A stretch of 64,000 nt of DNA from the NCBI GenBank assembly GCA_973895155.1, contig OZ316896.1, positions 8,928,001-8,992,000 on the forward strand, given 5' to 3'. A program made the translations under genes and the position numbers. Shown piece by piece: positions 47,406 to 58,522 of this stretch (position 1 is its first letter; every line of letters starts with the position of its first letter). The notes beneath the pieces are model-generated. The model saw only the letters and a program-made list of their open reading frames with translations, did not search any database and was not told the origin of the DNA. Origin of the DNA: Marsupella aquatica (lineage: Eukaryota; Marchantiophyta).

Positions 47406-50381
47406 ATAGACAATAAGACTTGTCTAAACTTGAGTTCTCTGGCTTTGAGTTCTCGTGCTTTGAAACTCTCAGGAGGTTTATCTTTTGCTGGTCCCACATA
47501 ATCCACTGTTGCCTCCAACTCACATGCCACATTTCGATATTCTGGTGGAACGTGCTCTCTCCATATTGATAAAGGCCAAAACCCGTATTCCAAGTTGTGT
47601 GCACCGTCAGGTTCATATTGCACCTGCTCACCCTGTAGAGTATCTACAATGTCATTCCAATAATTGATGAGAGTTGTCCAACGTCGCTTTGGTTCTTCCT
47701 CTTTTGTTCGCTTTAGAATAAACTCAAAGAATGAGACATGCTTCTTCAACCCTGTCAGCACTTCAGGAAGCATTTTCAACTCCATCATTGGTAGCCGTTT
47801 GGGCACCCCAATTGGGATGTGAGGACTTTTGTCATCTTTCCATGACCACATTTCAATACCTTCCTTGGGTAACCATCCCTGATCAGTTGACTTCATTTTG
47901 TATTGGAAGCATGGCATACTATCATGACAAACATAGAACCTAAACAGCCTGGGTTTTAAATGCCCCACCAATGCCTCAGGGCCCTTCAACATGAATGGAG
48001 CTAAGTAGCTTTTGAAATCCGGGACCTCCTGTAGAAAATGTGGGACTGCATTGGGTGTCCTTGCTCTCATGAACAAGGACATTAACTCAGGCAATGAGTA
48101 TGTGGGGTTATGCATCATAGACTCTGAAAAATGCCCAAACATACCGTCAACGTCCTCATGAGTATGCCCAACCACCATAAAACCAAGATGAACCTCTTCA
48201 AACACCTCCCTTGCTGTCAACAATGACAAATAAGCCATCATATATCTGTTCTTGTTGTCTGAGGCACAATTATCCAGTTATAACTTCAATACTCGTGGAA
48301 GGGGCCTGAACTTTGGTGCCTCAAGTGCTGCATCACAATGTAACAATCTCAGAATGCTTTTAAATAAAACCCTAGTCAGACCCTAAACCCAATTTAGGGT
48401 TTAAACCCTATTAATGAAACCTTGGCTAGGAGGAGCAACAACTACACAAAGTAGAGTGTCAGTGTGTGTGAGCTTATATTATTAAATAATAATAAATTAA
48501 AGGATTGTGAGTAAAGTACCTAGGCTTGAGATGTAGGCAATGTCATCCTCAAATGCTCTAAGGACACTTGCCTCCAAGATATCTTTTCTCCCAAAAAGGA
48601 GGTCTTTAAAAAGACTTGTCGAGTCTGGCCCCTCCACAAGTGATTTGATCATTGGATTTGGGTTTTCCAACATCCTTAGTATTGAATCAATTGACCCAAT
48701 AGTGATGTTGACATCACCTGGCCACACTCCAACATGATATTGGGCTATGGCCTTGGGACCATGACCATGAGTAAGGATACCAGTGACAGTAATTGGGAAC
48801 TTTTGGGCACCATCCACATGCTTAGGATTGAAGGGCATTCTTGGGAGAGCTGTCTTTGAATGATCCATCTTATCATGAATAAGGCATAACACTTCCTTGG
48901 GACGATGGATGGACTCATATCTCCAGGTATGATAACACATTCTTTGCTGTGTGTGGTCTTGGTGATGTTCCTCCTCGTCACGCCTTAGGCCCTCTAACTC
49001 TTCCTTAGCTCCTGTAAGGTTTGCTTTCCGTTGAAGCAACTCACTACAAGTTGTACACTTTGAAAAGTTGTTGCCCTTTTTGTGACGCGAGAACTCCCTG
49101 AAATACATCTGATGTAGATGACTCAAGGTGGGTTGGGAAATTGGAGGAAGACCAGCCTCCTTGTTGACAACATTAACCCTGTTTCTAATATTCTCCCAAG
49201 TAAGATTCGTTGGCAATTCCCTCAAAACCATCCTTGTATTATCTGCCATGGTTCTCAACTTGGCTGGATGATGATCAGCTGCCTCCTCAATAATCTCTTT
49301 CATTGACATGAATGCTTGAGATACTTTCTCGGACATACGCCTTTTTCCAACATTACCATGGGTACCTATGTTCATTCCAGCCATCACAGTCTTCTTCAAG
49401 GCATAAAATTGAGTCTTTCCTCTTGAATGAATGATTCTCCATGCCTCCAAGCACAATACTTTGCCCTCCACTGCTAGAATCCTTTCTCCAGTACCCAAGT
49501 GTATTGTATTTTTAATAGCCTTGATTTCCTCCTCCTTGCGCTTCACAAAAGATTTTGACCACCACTTTTGCCTAATTGCCATAGCCAAGTTGCGGTCCAA
49601 ATATTGGCAACAATGTTCACTACAACAGTCCTTAGTGTTTATCAACAACACATCTTGACGCGCCAAAGATGTGTCTCTTCTAGATGTCTGGGAAGATGGA
49701 CTCTTTCTTTTCCTACTTTTATGGACGTAGGACCGCTTGCCACTTGTTGGAGATGTGTTCCCTCCCACAGCTTGCCTGATGTTGTGGAAAGACAACAAGT
49801 TGCCATCCTTGGCAATGAGTTGGTCCATCGACCAAGCTTTTAAGCAATCTCTATGCTTCAGATGATCTATGGTAGCTCCCTCTACAAAATTGTTGATCAG
49901 AATTCCCACATGTGTATTCCCAAGGGTGACATCCCCAAGCTTCACTATAGGATCTAGAACATGTATAGTTGCCACTGCAAAAATCAACTTGTTCTCATCC
50001 ACCACCTTTACAGGCATGCCCATCCACAAGGCCTTTGGTAAAACTACTTCCACACCAGACCGACTCTCATTATGGTTGTTCCCATCAGAATTTTGATTGA
50101 CTGGATCTTGATCATCACCAACATTGCCAAACACATCCTCCGATTCCATGGGAGCTCGAAAAAGCTGATTCCTTTCCCATACAAGGTAACCCCCAATCAT
50201 GTCCTTCAAAAGTTCGCCATCTTCGCATAGAATGGCCTCGTCAAAAACTTCCTCCAATAGAAGAAGAACTCTGTCCGCCCCAAGAGGAACATTGTGACAA
50301 ACCCTGGAAGGATCAAGACTTATCATGCGACCTTTTCCAACCTGTTTCTCACGTATGCCTATAATAACTTGTCCGCCTTCC
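47402..50381 (-). pseudogene. DUF7869-domain transposase-like gene with one in-frame stop
   Basis: Two minus-strand exons, about 50326-48520 and 48327-47402, join in frame across a 192-bp GT-AG intron into ~910 codons. The N-terminal half has two weakly similar regions, one ending MIGGYLVWERNQLF and one with VTLGNTHVGILIN, that recall DUF8039-type modules of plant transposon proteins. A basic stretch (HKSRKRKSPSSQTSRRD) and a Cys motif (CSEHCCQYLD) follow, and CTTCSELLQRK lies mid-protein. Exon 2 has the DUF7869 signature DNCASDNKNRYMMAYLSLL and VGHTHEDVDGMFGHFSESM, thought to belong to an RNase H-like fold. A TAA at 48278-48280 sits four residues before DNCAS. The open frame continues upstream of the ATG at 50326 to about 50381, to an AG acceptor, so the real 5' end is probably in another exon. 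Function is inferred from transposon similarity; it could also be a host gene. Confidence 0.7.
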
Positions 50382-50534
50382 CTGATCTAGACTGTCGATG
50401 TCACCATAATAATTATGATCCTGCACATCAGAGAATATCACTGTAAGCGTACAGTCCTGTCACGTCCGTCAACTTCACTGCACTATCCTGTCACGTCGGT
50501 CAACAAGCAAAATGTAGTCAATGCACTGAACTGC

Positions 50535-50550
50535 ACGCGACTGGTCGCGT
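50535..50550. promoter_or_regulatory. Palindromic motif ACGCG-N6-CGCGT, copy 1
   Basis: ACGCGACTGGTCGCGT is a perfect inverted repeat with 7-bp arms (ACGCGAC / GTCGCGT) around TG. It is the leftmost copy of the motif found throughout 50.5-63.5 kb. Its role is unknown. Confidence 0.6.
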
Positions 50551-50783
50551 GACCCTAGAGGTACCACACATACCGGCAATGACTACAATCGATTACGATC
50601 AATCATTTCACATCCACTCAGAAAAAATGAGTGGACAGTACCAGTTTACCAATGAGTGGACACTGGACAGTCAGTAACTACTGAGGACTGTAAGCAATAA
50701 GCGCCAGTAAAACGTCCGTGAACTGCATTGTCCTGTCACGACCATCAACAAGTAAGCAGAATGAAGTCAATGCACTGTCCTGC

Positions 50784-50799
50784 ATGCGACTAGTCGCGT
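50784..50799. promoter_or_regulatory. Palindromic motif, copy 2
   Basis: ATGCGACTAGTCGCGT is the same element as at 50535, with one arm mismatch and a TA centre. It sits in the second copy of the local duplication. Confidence 0.55.
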
Positions 50800-51428
50800 G
50801 ACCTTAGTCAGAGGGTGTAGGGATAATAGGGTCTACGACATAGAAGCTAGAAGCCTAGGCCCAAACTCTAGCTCGTACTTGGTACTTCAGAAGTAAGATA
50901 CGATTGCGCATGAGACAGTAAGATACAATTACAGATCTGAAGGCATCACACATAGTTACCGACAACAGATTATGCATGGTCAGTCAGTCATTTCAAGTGA
51001 ATGAGAATGACTACAATTGATTACGAACAATCATTTCAATTCCACTCAGAAAAAATGAGTGGACAGTACCAGTTTACCAATGAGTGGACACCGGACAGTC
51101 AGTAACTACTGACCCTCATAAGCAATCTCAGTACTTCACTAGCAATCAGTATTCCCGGGGCGGTCGCCAAACGTGAAATTAAATGCAAAAATTGGAGGGC
51201 AACTGAACTTCCCGCCAATTCTAATACGCGCCAGTCAAACGCGCACTCTCTTCTAGAAACCACTATGTACAGTGACTAGTGGAGACTAAACAGTATAAAG
51301 CATTGAGATGATCCCTACTGCTCATTCCCCCACGAATTCCACTTTCTGGCTACTGGATAATCTATTCGCACATCAGCTCTCTCATTTCCAATTCTTAGTC
51401 TCGGTCCGCATCCCTTGTTTGAAGGGCG

Positions 51429-51971
51429 ATGACTACTCCGCTGAGCTCAAAGAATGAGGATTTTCCGACGGATGATTCAGAAGATTCGACGTATCGAATT
51501 CGTGGTACTCCTTATAGAACGTGTCAGCGATGTAATATAATGTTTACGGTGACTAAATCGGGTCAAATGTTTTGTGAGAGACGCCATTGTTCGCCACATT
51601 TGTCAATGGAAGATCAGATGGAGAGCAATCCGACAGAGATGACTACAAAGATGGCACCAGGGGAGAAGTTAAAGGGCAAAGCCCTCGTCAAATCCGTTTC
51701 GGGGGGGGAGAAGTTGAAGGACAAAGCATGCGTCGAATACATTTCGGGTGAAGCAGCAGCAAACGCTAACACAGTCAAGAAGGAGGCCAAGAAAGTGGAC
51801 GCTCCAAAGAAAAGGCAATTAGAGATGAACGAAGATTCTGATTTGTATTATAGAAAGAGCAAGCCGAGAAAATCTATGGACGTTAGGACTTGGGCAAAGG
51901 AAGAATTCCTGGATTCAAGGGAATCCACACCAGACACCGATGAGTGGATGCCTTCATCTTGGAATGACTGA
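51429..51971 (+). CDS. Orphan 180-residue Cys-rich basic protein
   Basis: A single-exon ORF from an ATG preceded by a stop-containing leader. Residues ~33-55 hold CQRCNIMFTVTKSGQMFC and ERRHC, a C-x2-C-x14-C-x4-C arrangement that could bind zinc. The flanking regions are low complexity: an acidic start (DFPTDDSEDS), a repeated Lys-rich module (GEKLKGKALVKSVSGG / GEKLKDKACVEYISG) and an acidic, Trp-containing end. Nothing matches a family that I recognise. It is the first gene of the palindrome-rich segment. I cannot say whether it is expressed; its intact length and the Cys pattern support a real gene. Confidence 0.5.
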   Translation: MTTPLSSKNEDFPTDDSEDSTYRIRGTPYRTCQRCNIMFTVTKSGQMFCERRHCSPHLSMEDQMESNPTEMTTKMAPGEKLKGKALVKSVSGGEKLKDKACVEYISGEAAANANTVKKEAKKVDAPKKRQLEMNEDSDLYYRKSKPRKSMDVRTWAKEEFLDSRESTPDTDEWMPSSWND

Positions 51972-52214
51972 CTCGATCGAAGTCTACAATATTTTGAGTA
52001 TTCGAAGATTAGATCTACAGATTCAAGAGTAGTTCAAGTTAGAACTTGTTATAGATACTGTGTAGCTTAATTTCGTCCCATGGAAAATAGTGTTCGAAAG
52101 ACCAGGTCAGTTAAATTCCTGGATAGTGCTAGTGGATATGGATTCCACATCCGAAGTCCTTCGGGACCGATGTAACCATTTTAGCAATCAAGGAAAAATC
52201 TTCCACGAGATTCC
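51972..52214. other. Short spacer before array A
   Basis: Probable 3' UTR of the Cys-rich ORF. A short ORF that starts here runs into the first repeat unit and is not considered real. Confidence 0.4.
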
Positions 52215-53945
52215 TCTGGCCTCTAAAACATTAACGCGACCAGGCGAAGACGTTGGTTTTAAATTAGATTGCTGGCCAATTCTTTGGGCTATCGACTACA
52301 ATAAACAATATAAAAAAGACCTGAGATAAATTGGTTCACGCGACTGTACGCGTGATGAAGTACATGTGTAACCGAAAAAAGAGGTCATCCAACTAACAAG
52401 TTGAGATCAGTCAAATCTAAGAAATAAAGCGCGATTACGTTTAAGAGTGCAAAGCTTTCGATGACCTCTAAAACATTAACGCGACCGGGCGCGTCATGAT
52501 ACAAAGACGTTGGTTTTAGAATAGATTTCTGGCCAATTTTCTAGGCTGTCGACTACAATAAACAATACATAAAAAACCTGAGATAAATTGGTTCACGCGA
52601 CTTTGCGCGTGATGAACTACATGTGTAACCAAAAAAACAGGTCATCCAACTAACAAGTTGAGATCAGTCAGATCTCAGAAATAAAGCGCGATTACGTTTA
52701 AGAGGGCAAAGCTTTCGATGACCTCTAAAACATTAACGCGACCGGGCGCGTGATGATACGAAGACGTTGGTCTTAGAATAGATTTTTGGCCAATTTTCTA
52801 GGCTGTCGACTACAATAATCAATACATAAATTGGTTCACGCGACTGTGCGCGTGATGAACTACATGTGTAACCGAAAAAACAGGTCATCCAACTAACAAG
52901 TTGAGATCAGTCAGATCTCAAAAATAAAGCGCGATTACATTTAAGAGGGCAGACCTTTCGATGACCTCTAAAACATTAACGCGACCGGGCGCGTGATGAT
53001 ACGAAGACGTTGGTCTTAGAGTAGATTGCTGGCCAATTTGCTAGGCTGTCGACTACAATAATCAATACATAAATTGTTTCACGCGACTGTGCGCGTGATG
53101 AACTACATGTGTACCCAAAAAAATAGGTCATCCAACTAACAAGTTGAGATCATTCAGATCTCAGAAATAAAGCGCGATTACGTTTAAGAGGGCAGAGCTT
53201 TCGATGACCTCTAAAACATTAACGCGACCGGGCGCATGATGATACGAAGACGTTGGTTTTAGAATAGATTGCTGGCCAATTTTCTAGGCTGTCGACTACA
53301 ATAATCAATACATAAATTGGTTCACGTGACTGTGCGCGTGATGAACTACATGTGTAACCAAAAAAACAGGTCATCCAACTAACAAGTTGAGATCAGTCAG
53401 ATCTCAGAAATAAAGCGCGATTACGTTTAAGAGGGCAAAGCTTTCGATGACCTCTAAAACATTAACGCGACCGGGCGCGTGATGATACGAAGACGTTGGT
53501 TTTAGAATAGATTGCTGGCTAATTTGCTAGGCTGTCGACTACAATAATCAATATAAAAAAGACCTGAGATAAATTGGTTCACGCGACTGTGCGCGTGATG
53601 AACTACATGTGTAACCAAAAAAACAGGTCATCCAACTAACAAGTTGAGATCAGTCAGATCTCAGAAATAAAGCGCGATTACGTTTAAGAGGGCAGAGCTT
53701 TCGATGACCTCTAAAACATTAATGCGACCGGGCGCGTGATGATACGAAGACATTGGTTTTAGAATAGATTTCTGGCCAATTTTCTAGGCTGTCGACAACA
53801 ATATAAAAAATACCTGAGATAAATTGGTTCACGCGACTGTGCGCGTGATGAACTACATGTGTAACTGAAAAATCAGGTCATCCTCCTAACTAGTTGAGAT
53901 CAGCTGGATCTGAGAAATGGACCTCGATTACGTTTCGTTTCGCTA
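52215..53945. repeat. Tandem array A (~240-260 bp unit, ~7 copies)
   Basis: Each unit contains, in order, ttggttcacgcgactgtgcg, gatgaactacatgtgtaacc, ggtcatccaactaacaagtt, gagatcagtcagatctca, aataaagcgcgattacgttt, cgatgacctctaaaacatta, acgcgaccgggcgcgtgatg and gctgtcgactacaataa. Units begin near 52331, 52588, 52831, 53074, 53317, 53574 and 53824, with a partial first unit from about 52215. Copies are highly similar, with a 13-18 bp indel explaining the two unit lengths. Each unit carries two ACGCG-N6-CGCGT elements, one of them a TCACGCG/CGCGTGA inverted repeat. Confidence 0.95.
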
Positions 53946-54757
53946 CGCCGTCGACTACAATAAACAATACCAAAACGTACGGACAACTATAATTGAACGC
54001 CATACAATTTTAGACTAGAGAATTCATTCGGATCCTCTACTAGTACTTCTGATACATTGCTTCTATATTGGACTTGAAACACGGATTGATCAAAATCGGA
54101 GTGTGGAATTGGACCATAACTTCATTGACTCAATTCATGCATTGAATGCGTGATTTAAGGCAACTATTCTCCTCATTTATTGCGGAATTAATGCTCATTG
54201 ATACTTACAAGCTATTCAGTTGCGTGTGGACTCAACGATGTTGGCGGCAACCCTCCTCCCAGCAAAGCCTCTTCCTTCCAGCGTAGCCTCCTCCTCGTCC
54301 CAGCAAACTAATCCTCCTCCTTCGAACTCCAATTTCCTTGAGTATCATGACCGAATCCCACCACCAGAGAATGAAACCTTGTTGATCGTATCGAGATCAA
54401 AATCCTTGACCAGACAGTGATTTCAGACTAGCCGCACTTTGTTGGTCCGCTAGAATGCTTCGATGAATGAGGCAGACTGGAGGTTCTAAATCTTTTGTCG
54501 TCCCGCTTGATCGGATGTGCCCTCCCCAAGAATGGGATACAATAAGAACTGCGCCAGCGTTGCTTGAATGAGCTTCGCCTCCGCCTGGAATAGACGAATG
54601 ATCCAATATGCTCCACCTCAAATGTGCCTTGGATCAGCCTCCACTGAGAGCCCAGCTAGTATCCTGGTCAGGAGAAACTGAAAATGAAGAATGATCCGTG
54701 AGCAATGAGATCAGTCTATTGACTCCATGAGGGATGTGTTCATCTTGACTCGATTTT
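53946..54757. other. Spacer between arrays, left part
   Basis: No gene is supported. An ORF from an ATG at 54238 would give a 60-residue Pro/Ser-rich peptide with no known motif. It could be an exon fragment, but no partner exon is visible. Confidence 0.4.
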
Positions 54758-55141
54758 GATTTTGAAAATTGGTTCAGTCTCCAGTCGTGAGAATCATTGT
54801 ACAGGATTTGGCACGATAGCTTCTTGAGTTTTGAATTGAGTTGCTATTCAACGCGCGAATAATCATACGGATCCGGTGTTCTCCACTTCCAAAATGGATT
54901 GATTTTGAATATCGGTTCTCCCCGACCATGAGAATCGTTTGACGTTGTTTAGAGTTTGGGTTTGAATTGGCAAGATAGAGAGTGGAGTACGGATCCGGAT
55001 CCGACGGTCTCCACTACCAAAATGGAATGATTTTGAAGTTCGCCTCACTCCGATCGTGAGAAACTTGTCGTTTGTTCAGATTTTGGATTTGAATTGGCAG
55101 ATATAGTGAAGATACGGATCCGGATCCGGGGGTCTCCACTA
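54758..55141. repeat. Three degenerate ~128-143 bp tandem units
   Basis: Each unit starts gattttgaa, then cgtgagaat-like, ttgttcagattttggatttg (variants), gaattggcaagatag and ends in tacggatccggatcc followed by gtctccacta. Units begin near 54758, 54901 and 55029. The unit is unrelated in sequence to arrays A and B. Confidence 0.8.
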
Positions 55142-55439
55142 ACAATCTATCGCAGTCGCATAATTACCGGTTTAAATTTCAAATTGGCGATCAAATAGAA
55201 ATCTCCTTTACCGGAATCCTTTTGATTTTCCGTACTAATCTTTTTTTCACGATTGCATAGTTTGTTGAGTCGTTGGTGGAGTGTACGGAGATCATCTGGA
55301 ACCTTCCTGTCGCTAGGCTGTTATTAGGGTTATGCTAAAACGATACCCTAATTAGTCGTTCCTTAGTGTTGGCGCCCACGGTCTCGAGTTCACTGTTCAT
55401 TGTTGTTGATTCTCTCTCCTAGACTTTCGCACGCCTGCT
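55142..55439. other. Spacer before the microsatellite
   Basis: No gene is seen. A short telomere-like phrase (ctaggctgttattagggtta) at about 55313 is too isolated to interpret. Confidence 0.4.
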
Positions 55440-55560
55440 CTCATCGCTCTCGCTCTCGCTCTCGCTCTCACTCTCGCTCTCGCTCTCGCTCTCGCTCTCG
55501 CTCTCACTCTCGCTCTCGCTCTCGCTCTCGCTCTCGCTCTCGCTCTCGCTCTCGCTCCTG
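55440..55560. repeat. (CTCTCG)n microsatellite
   Basis: About 115 bp of the six-base unit ctctcg, with two ctctca interruptions. On the plus strand it is pyrimidine-rich. ORFs through it read as Arg-Ser or Arg-Ala repeats and are trivial. It is followed by several gttgcagctcg copies (55587-55690). Confidence 0.97.
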
Positions 55561-56684
55561 CCCTGGATTTCATTTTCATCGTTGCAGCTCGTTCGTTATG
55601 GTCAGGTGCTGGTCGGCGCGTTGCAGCTCTTAGTAGTTGTCGATCGTTTCGGTCAGGAGCTCGTTGGCACGTTGCAGCTCGCATTTACAGCTCGTATTCA
55701 CTTCTAGTTTGCTCGAAGGGATTCTTAGGAGCTCGTTGGGTTTGTTGCAGCTAGTTTGTTGGGAGTGTTCGTATCAGCTCATGTCAGCCAATTTTAAGCT
55801 CATATCAACTCCATCAACGTGTTTCAACAGATCGAACTACTTTTTGGCAGCTTGTTTCAGCTCCTTTCATTCATCATTCAGGTTTGTTTCAGCTCTTTCA
55901 ATCTTCAGGTTTAGTGCGCTTTTATTCATGCTCAGTTTGTCTATCGACAACTTTGATTGTACTTCAGGAATAATCTTTTTAACTCGACATAATGAGTTCC
56001 ATAGCATTAAGCACATGTTATTCAATTGGCAGCAGCGAAGCTCTATATAGAAGCTGTGTTATTGTTGCTTAGCATATTTACTTTCTGGAATGCCGCAGCA
56101 AGGTCTTCAAGTGCTTGGACGTCAATCTCTCAAACGATTACAACACTTTTTCAGAATTCAGGTGCAATTTCTACATTTTCTGTTGGTGTTGATTGTTGTT
56201 TGCTAAAATTTCTCTTGATTGTTAAGCTGAGTTTGTCTGTAAACTCAAATATGTCTGAATCATACAAACTCACTAATTAAAATACAACCTGAATTGTATT
56301 AAGTAAGTCATTACAAACCTGCACGCTGTGAAATTTAATCATATAAACTCTCATGTTATGTGAATCTCATTACACTGAATCATTTAATTGACGAATACAA
56401 CCAGTAGACTGCTAAATTGAATCATCTTAGCTGAATCATTCTCTAAACTGAATTCCATGCAATCTGAAAACTTCTGATATATAATAGTTTCACAATGACA
56501 GAGCTCAAACATCTGAGTTATTGTAAAGTTCACGAATGAATACTAGTGTGCTTGAATCATTCAATAAATGCATCATTGCACTTTTCTAGTTCAAAAACTC
56601 ATGCTTACTCGGATTTCCCTGTCCGTACGGGTCAGTAATCACAGTTGTATCACTGTATTATCCTAGTGTCCAAAAGTGGTTTGA
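55561..56684. other. 1.1-kb spacer after the microsatellite
   Basis: The first 250 bp hold repeated cagctcgtt / gttgcagctc words. The rest is AT-rich, with ORFs that lack motifs. No gene is supported. Confidence 0.45.
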
Positions 56685-58440
56685 GCTGTTGACGCGACCA
56701 GTCGCGTGAGAAGATTGTGAGGTTCCATTTTAGGGTCAGTTGACGCGACCAGTTGCGTCTGAGGGAGCTCTCTCATTGACTGGTTCCGTTAGAGGAGGTA
56801 TGGTTCCATTTAGGACCAGTCGCGTGTGAAGGAGACATGATAGATTATTGAGCGCGTTTAGGGTTTAGGTTCAGTTGACGCGACCAGTCGCGTGTGAGGT
56901 AGCTCTCTCATTGACTTGTTCTGTTAGAGGTATGGTTCCATTTAGGATCAGTTGACGCGACCAGTCGCGTGTGAGAAGGAGAGGATAGATTATTGAGCGC
57001 GTACCATATCCAAATCTCCACAAGGAAGGTTCAGTTGATATAGTTGTTTAGGTTTAGTTGATACGACCAGTCGCGTGTGAGGTAGCTCTCTCATTGACTG
57101 GTTCTGTTAGAGGTATGGTTCCATTTAGGATAAGTTGACGCCACCAGTCGCGTGTGAGTAGGAAACAGGATAGATTATTGAGCGCGTATCATATCCAAAT
57201 CTCCACAAGGAAGGTTCAGTGGATATAGTTGTTTAGGTTTAGTTGACGCGACCAGTCGCGTCTGAGGTAGGTCTCATTGACTGGTTCTGTTAGAGGTATG
57301 GTTCCATTTAGGATCAGTTGACGCGACCAGTCGCGTGTGAGAAGGAGAGGATAGATTATTGAGCAAGTACCATATCCAAATCTCCACAAGGAAGGTTCAG
57401 TTGATATAGTTGTTTAGGTTCAGTTGACGCGACCAGTCGCGTGTGAGGTAGCTCTCTCATTGACTAGTTCTGTTAGAGGAGGTAAGGTTCCATTTAGGAT
57501 CAGTTGACGCGACCAGTCGCGTGTGAGAAGGAAACAGGATAGATTATTGAGCGCGTATCATATCCAAATCTTCACAAGGGCGGTTCAGTGGATATAGTTG
57601 TTTAGGTTTAGTTGACGCGACCAGTCGCGTCTGAGGTAGGTCTCATTGACTGGTTCTGTTAGAGGTATGGTTCCATTTAGGATCAGTTGACGCGACCAGT
57701 CGCGTGTGAGAAGGAGGATAGATTATTGAGCGAGTACCATATCCAAATCTCCACAAGGAAGGTTCAGTTGATATAGTTGTTTAGGTTCAGTTGACGCGAC
57801 CAGTCGCGTGTGAGGTAGCTCTCTCATTGACTGGTTCTGTTAGAGGAGGTAAGGTTCCATTTAGGATCAGTTGACGCGACCAGTTGCGTGTGAGAAGGAA
57901 ACAGGATAGATTATTGAGCGAGTATCATATCCAAATCTCCACAAGGGCGGTTCAGTGGATATAGTTGTTTAGGTTTAGTTGACGCGACCAATCGCGTCTG
58001 AGGTAGATCTCATTGACCGGTTCTGTTAGAGGTATGGTTCCATTTAGGATCAGTTGACGCGACCAGTCGCGTGTGAGAAGGAGGATAGATTATTGAGCGA
58101 GTACCATATCCAAATCTCCACAAGGAAGGTTCAGTTGATATAGTTGTTTAGGTTCAGTTGACGCGACCAGTCGCGTGTGAGGTAGCTCTCTCATTGACTG
58201 GTTCTGTTAGAGGAGGTAAGGTTCCATTTAGGATCAGTTGACGCGACCAGTTGCGTGTGAGAAGGAAACAGGATAGATTATTGAGCGAGTATCATATCCA
58301 AATCTCCACAAGGGCGGTTCAGTGGATATAGTTGTTTAGGTTTAGTTGACGCGACCAATCGCGTCTGAGGTAGATCTCATTGACCGGTTCTGTTAGAGGT
58401 ATGGTTCCATTTAGGATCAGTTGACGCGACCAGTCGCGTC
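56685..58440. repeat. Tandem array B with a ~368-bp higher-order unit
   Basis: About 20 copies of ttgacgcgaccagtcgcgt or close variants are spaced alternately ~77 and ~107 bp apart. Two ~184-bp subunits form a higher-order repeat of 366-369 bp: equivalent points lie at 57242, 57611, 57978 and 58346, and at 57424, 57790 and 58158. Other constant words are ggtagctctctcattgactg, ggttctgttagagg, tatggttccatttaggatca, gatagattattgagcg and catatccaaatctccacaag. Leftmost units (56689-57240) are less regular. The last palindrome, at 58423, abuts the first F-box-like gene. Confidence 0.96.
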
Positions 58441-58522
58441 TCTCTCATTGACTGGTTCACGTGACCCAAAAAATCACAATCTCCAAAAGAATTGTTCAGT
58501 AGACGCGACCAGTCCATTTGGC

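Larger units (their letters stand above)
50382..51428. other. Spacer with duplicated blocks between divergent genes
   Basis: The minus-strand DUF7869 gene and the plus-strand Cys-rich ORF diverge from this spacer, so it holds the promoters of both. Two duplications are visible. One is a block with tgtcacg and gtcaatgcactg, ending in the palindrome (about 50450-50560 and 50720-50805). The other is a ~105-bp block with cactcagaaaaaatgagtgg and cagtaccagtttaccaatga (about 50583-50695 and 51008-51113). Confidence 0.7.

Noticed and set aside
52090-52329. 79-codon plus-strand ORF
   Set aside because: Its 3' half is the first unit of array A; other units carry stops in this frame.
55397-55684. ORFs with Arg-Ser or Arg-Ala repeats on both strands
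   Set aside because: They only translate the (CTCTCG)n microsatellite and lack flanking domains.
52215-58440. CRISPR-like array
   Set aside because: The repeats are long units of 184-260 bp with conserved, not unique, sequence between the palindromes, in eukaryotic DNA, with no cas genes.
58421-58522. N-terminal extension of F-box-like protein 1 into array B
   Set aside because: The open frame there begins with TTG and only translates the palindrome repeat; the first ATG is at 58523.
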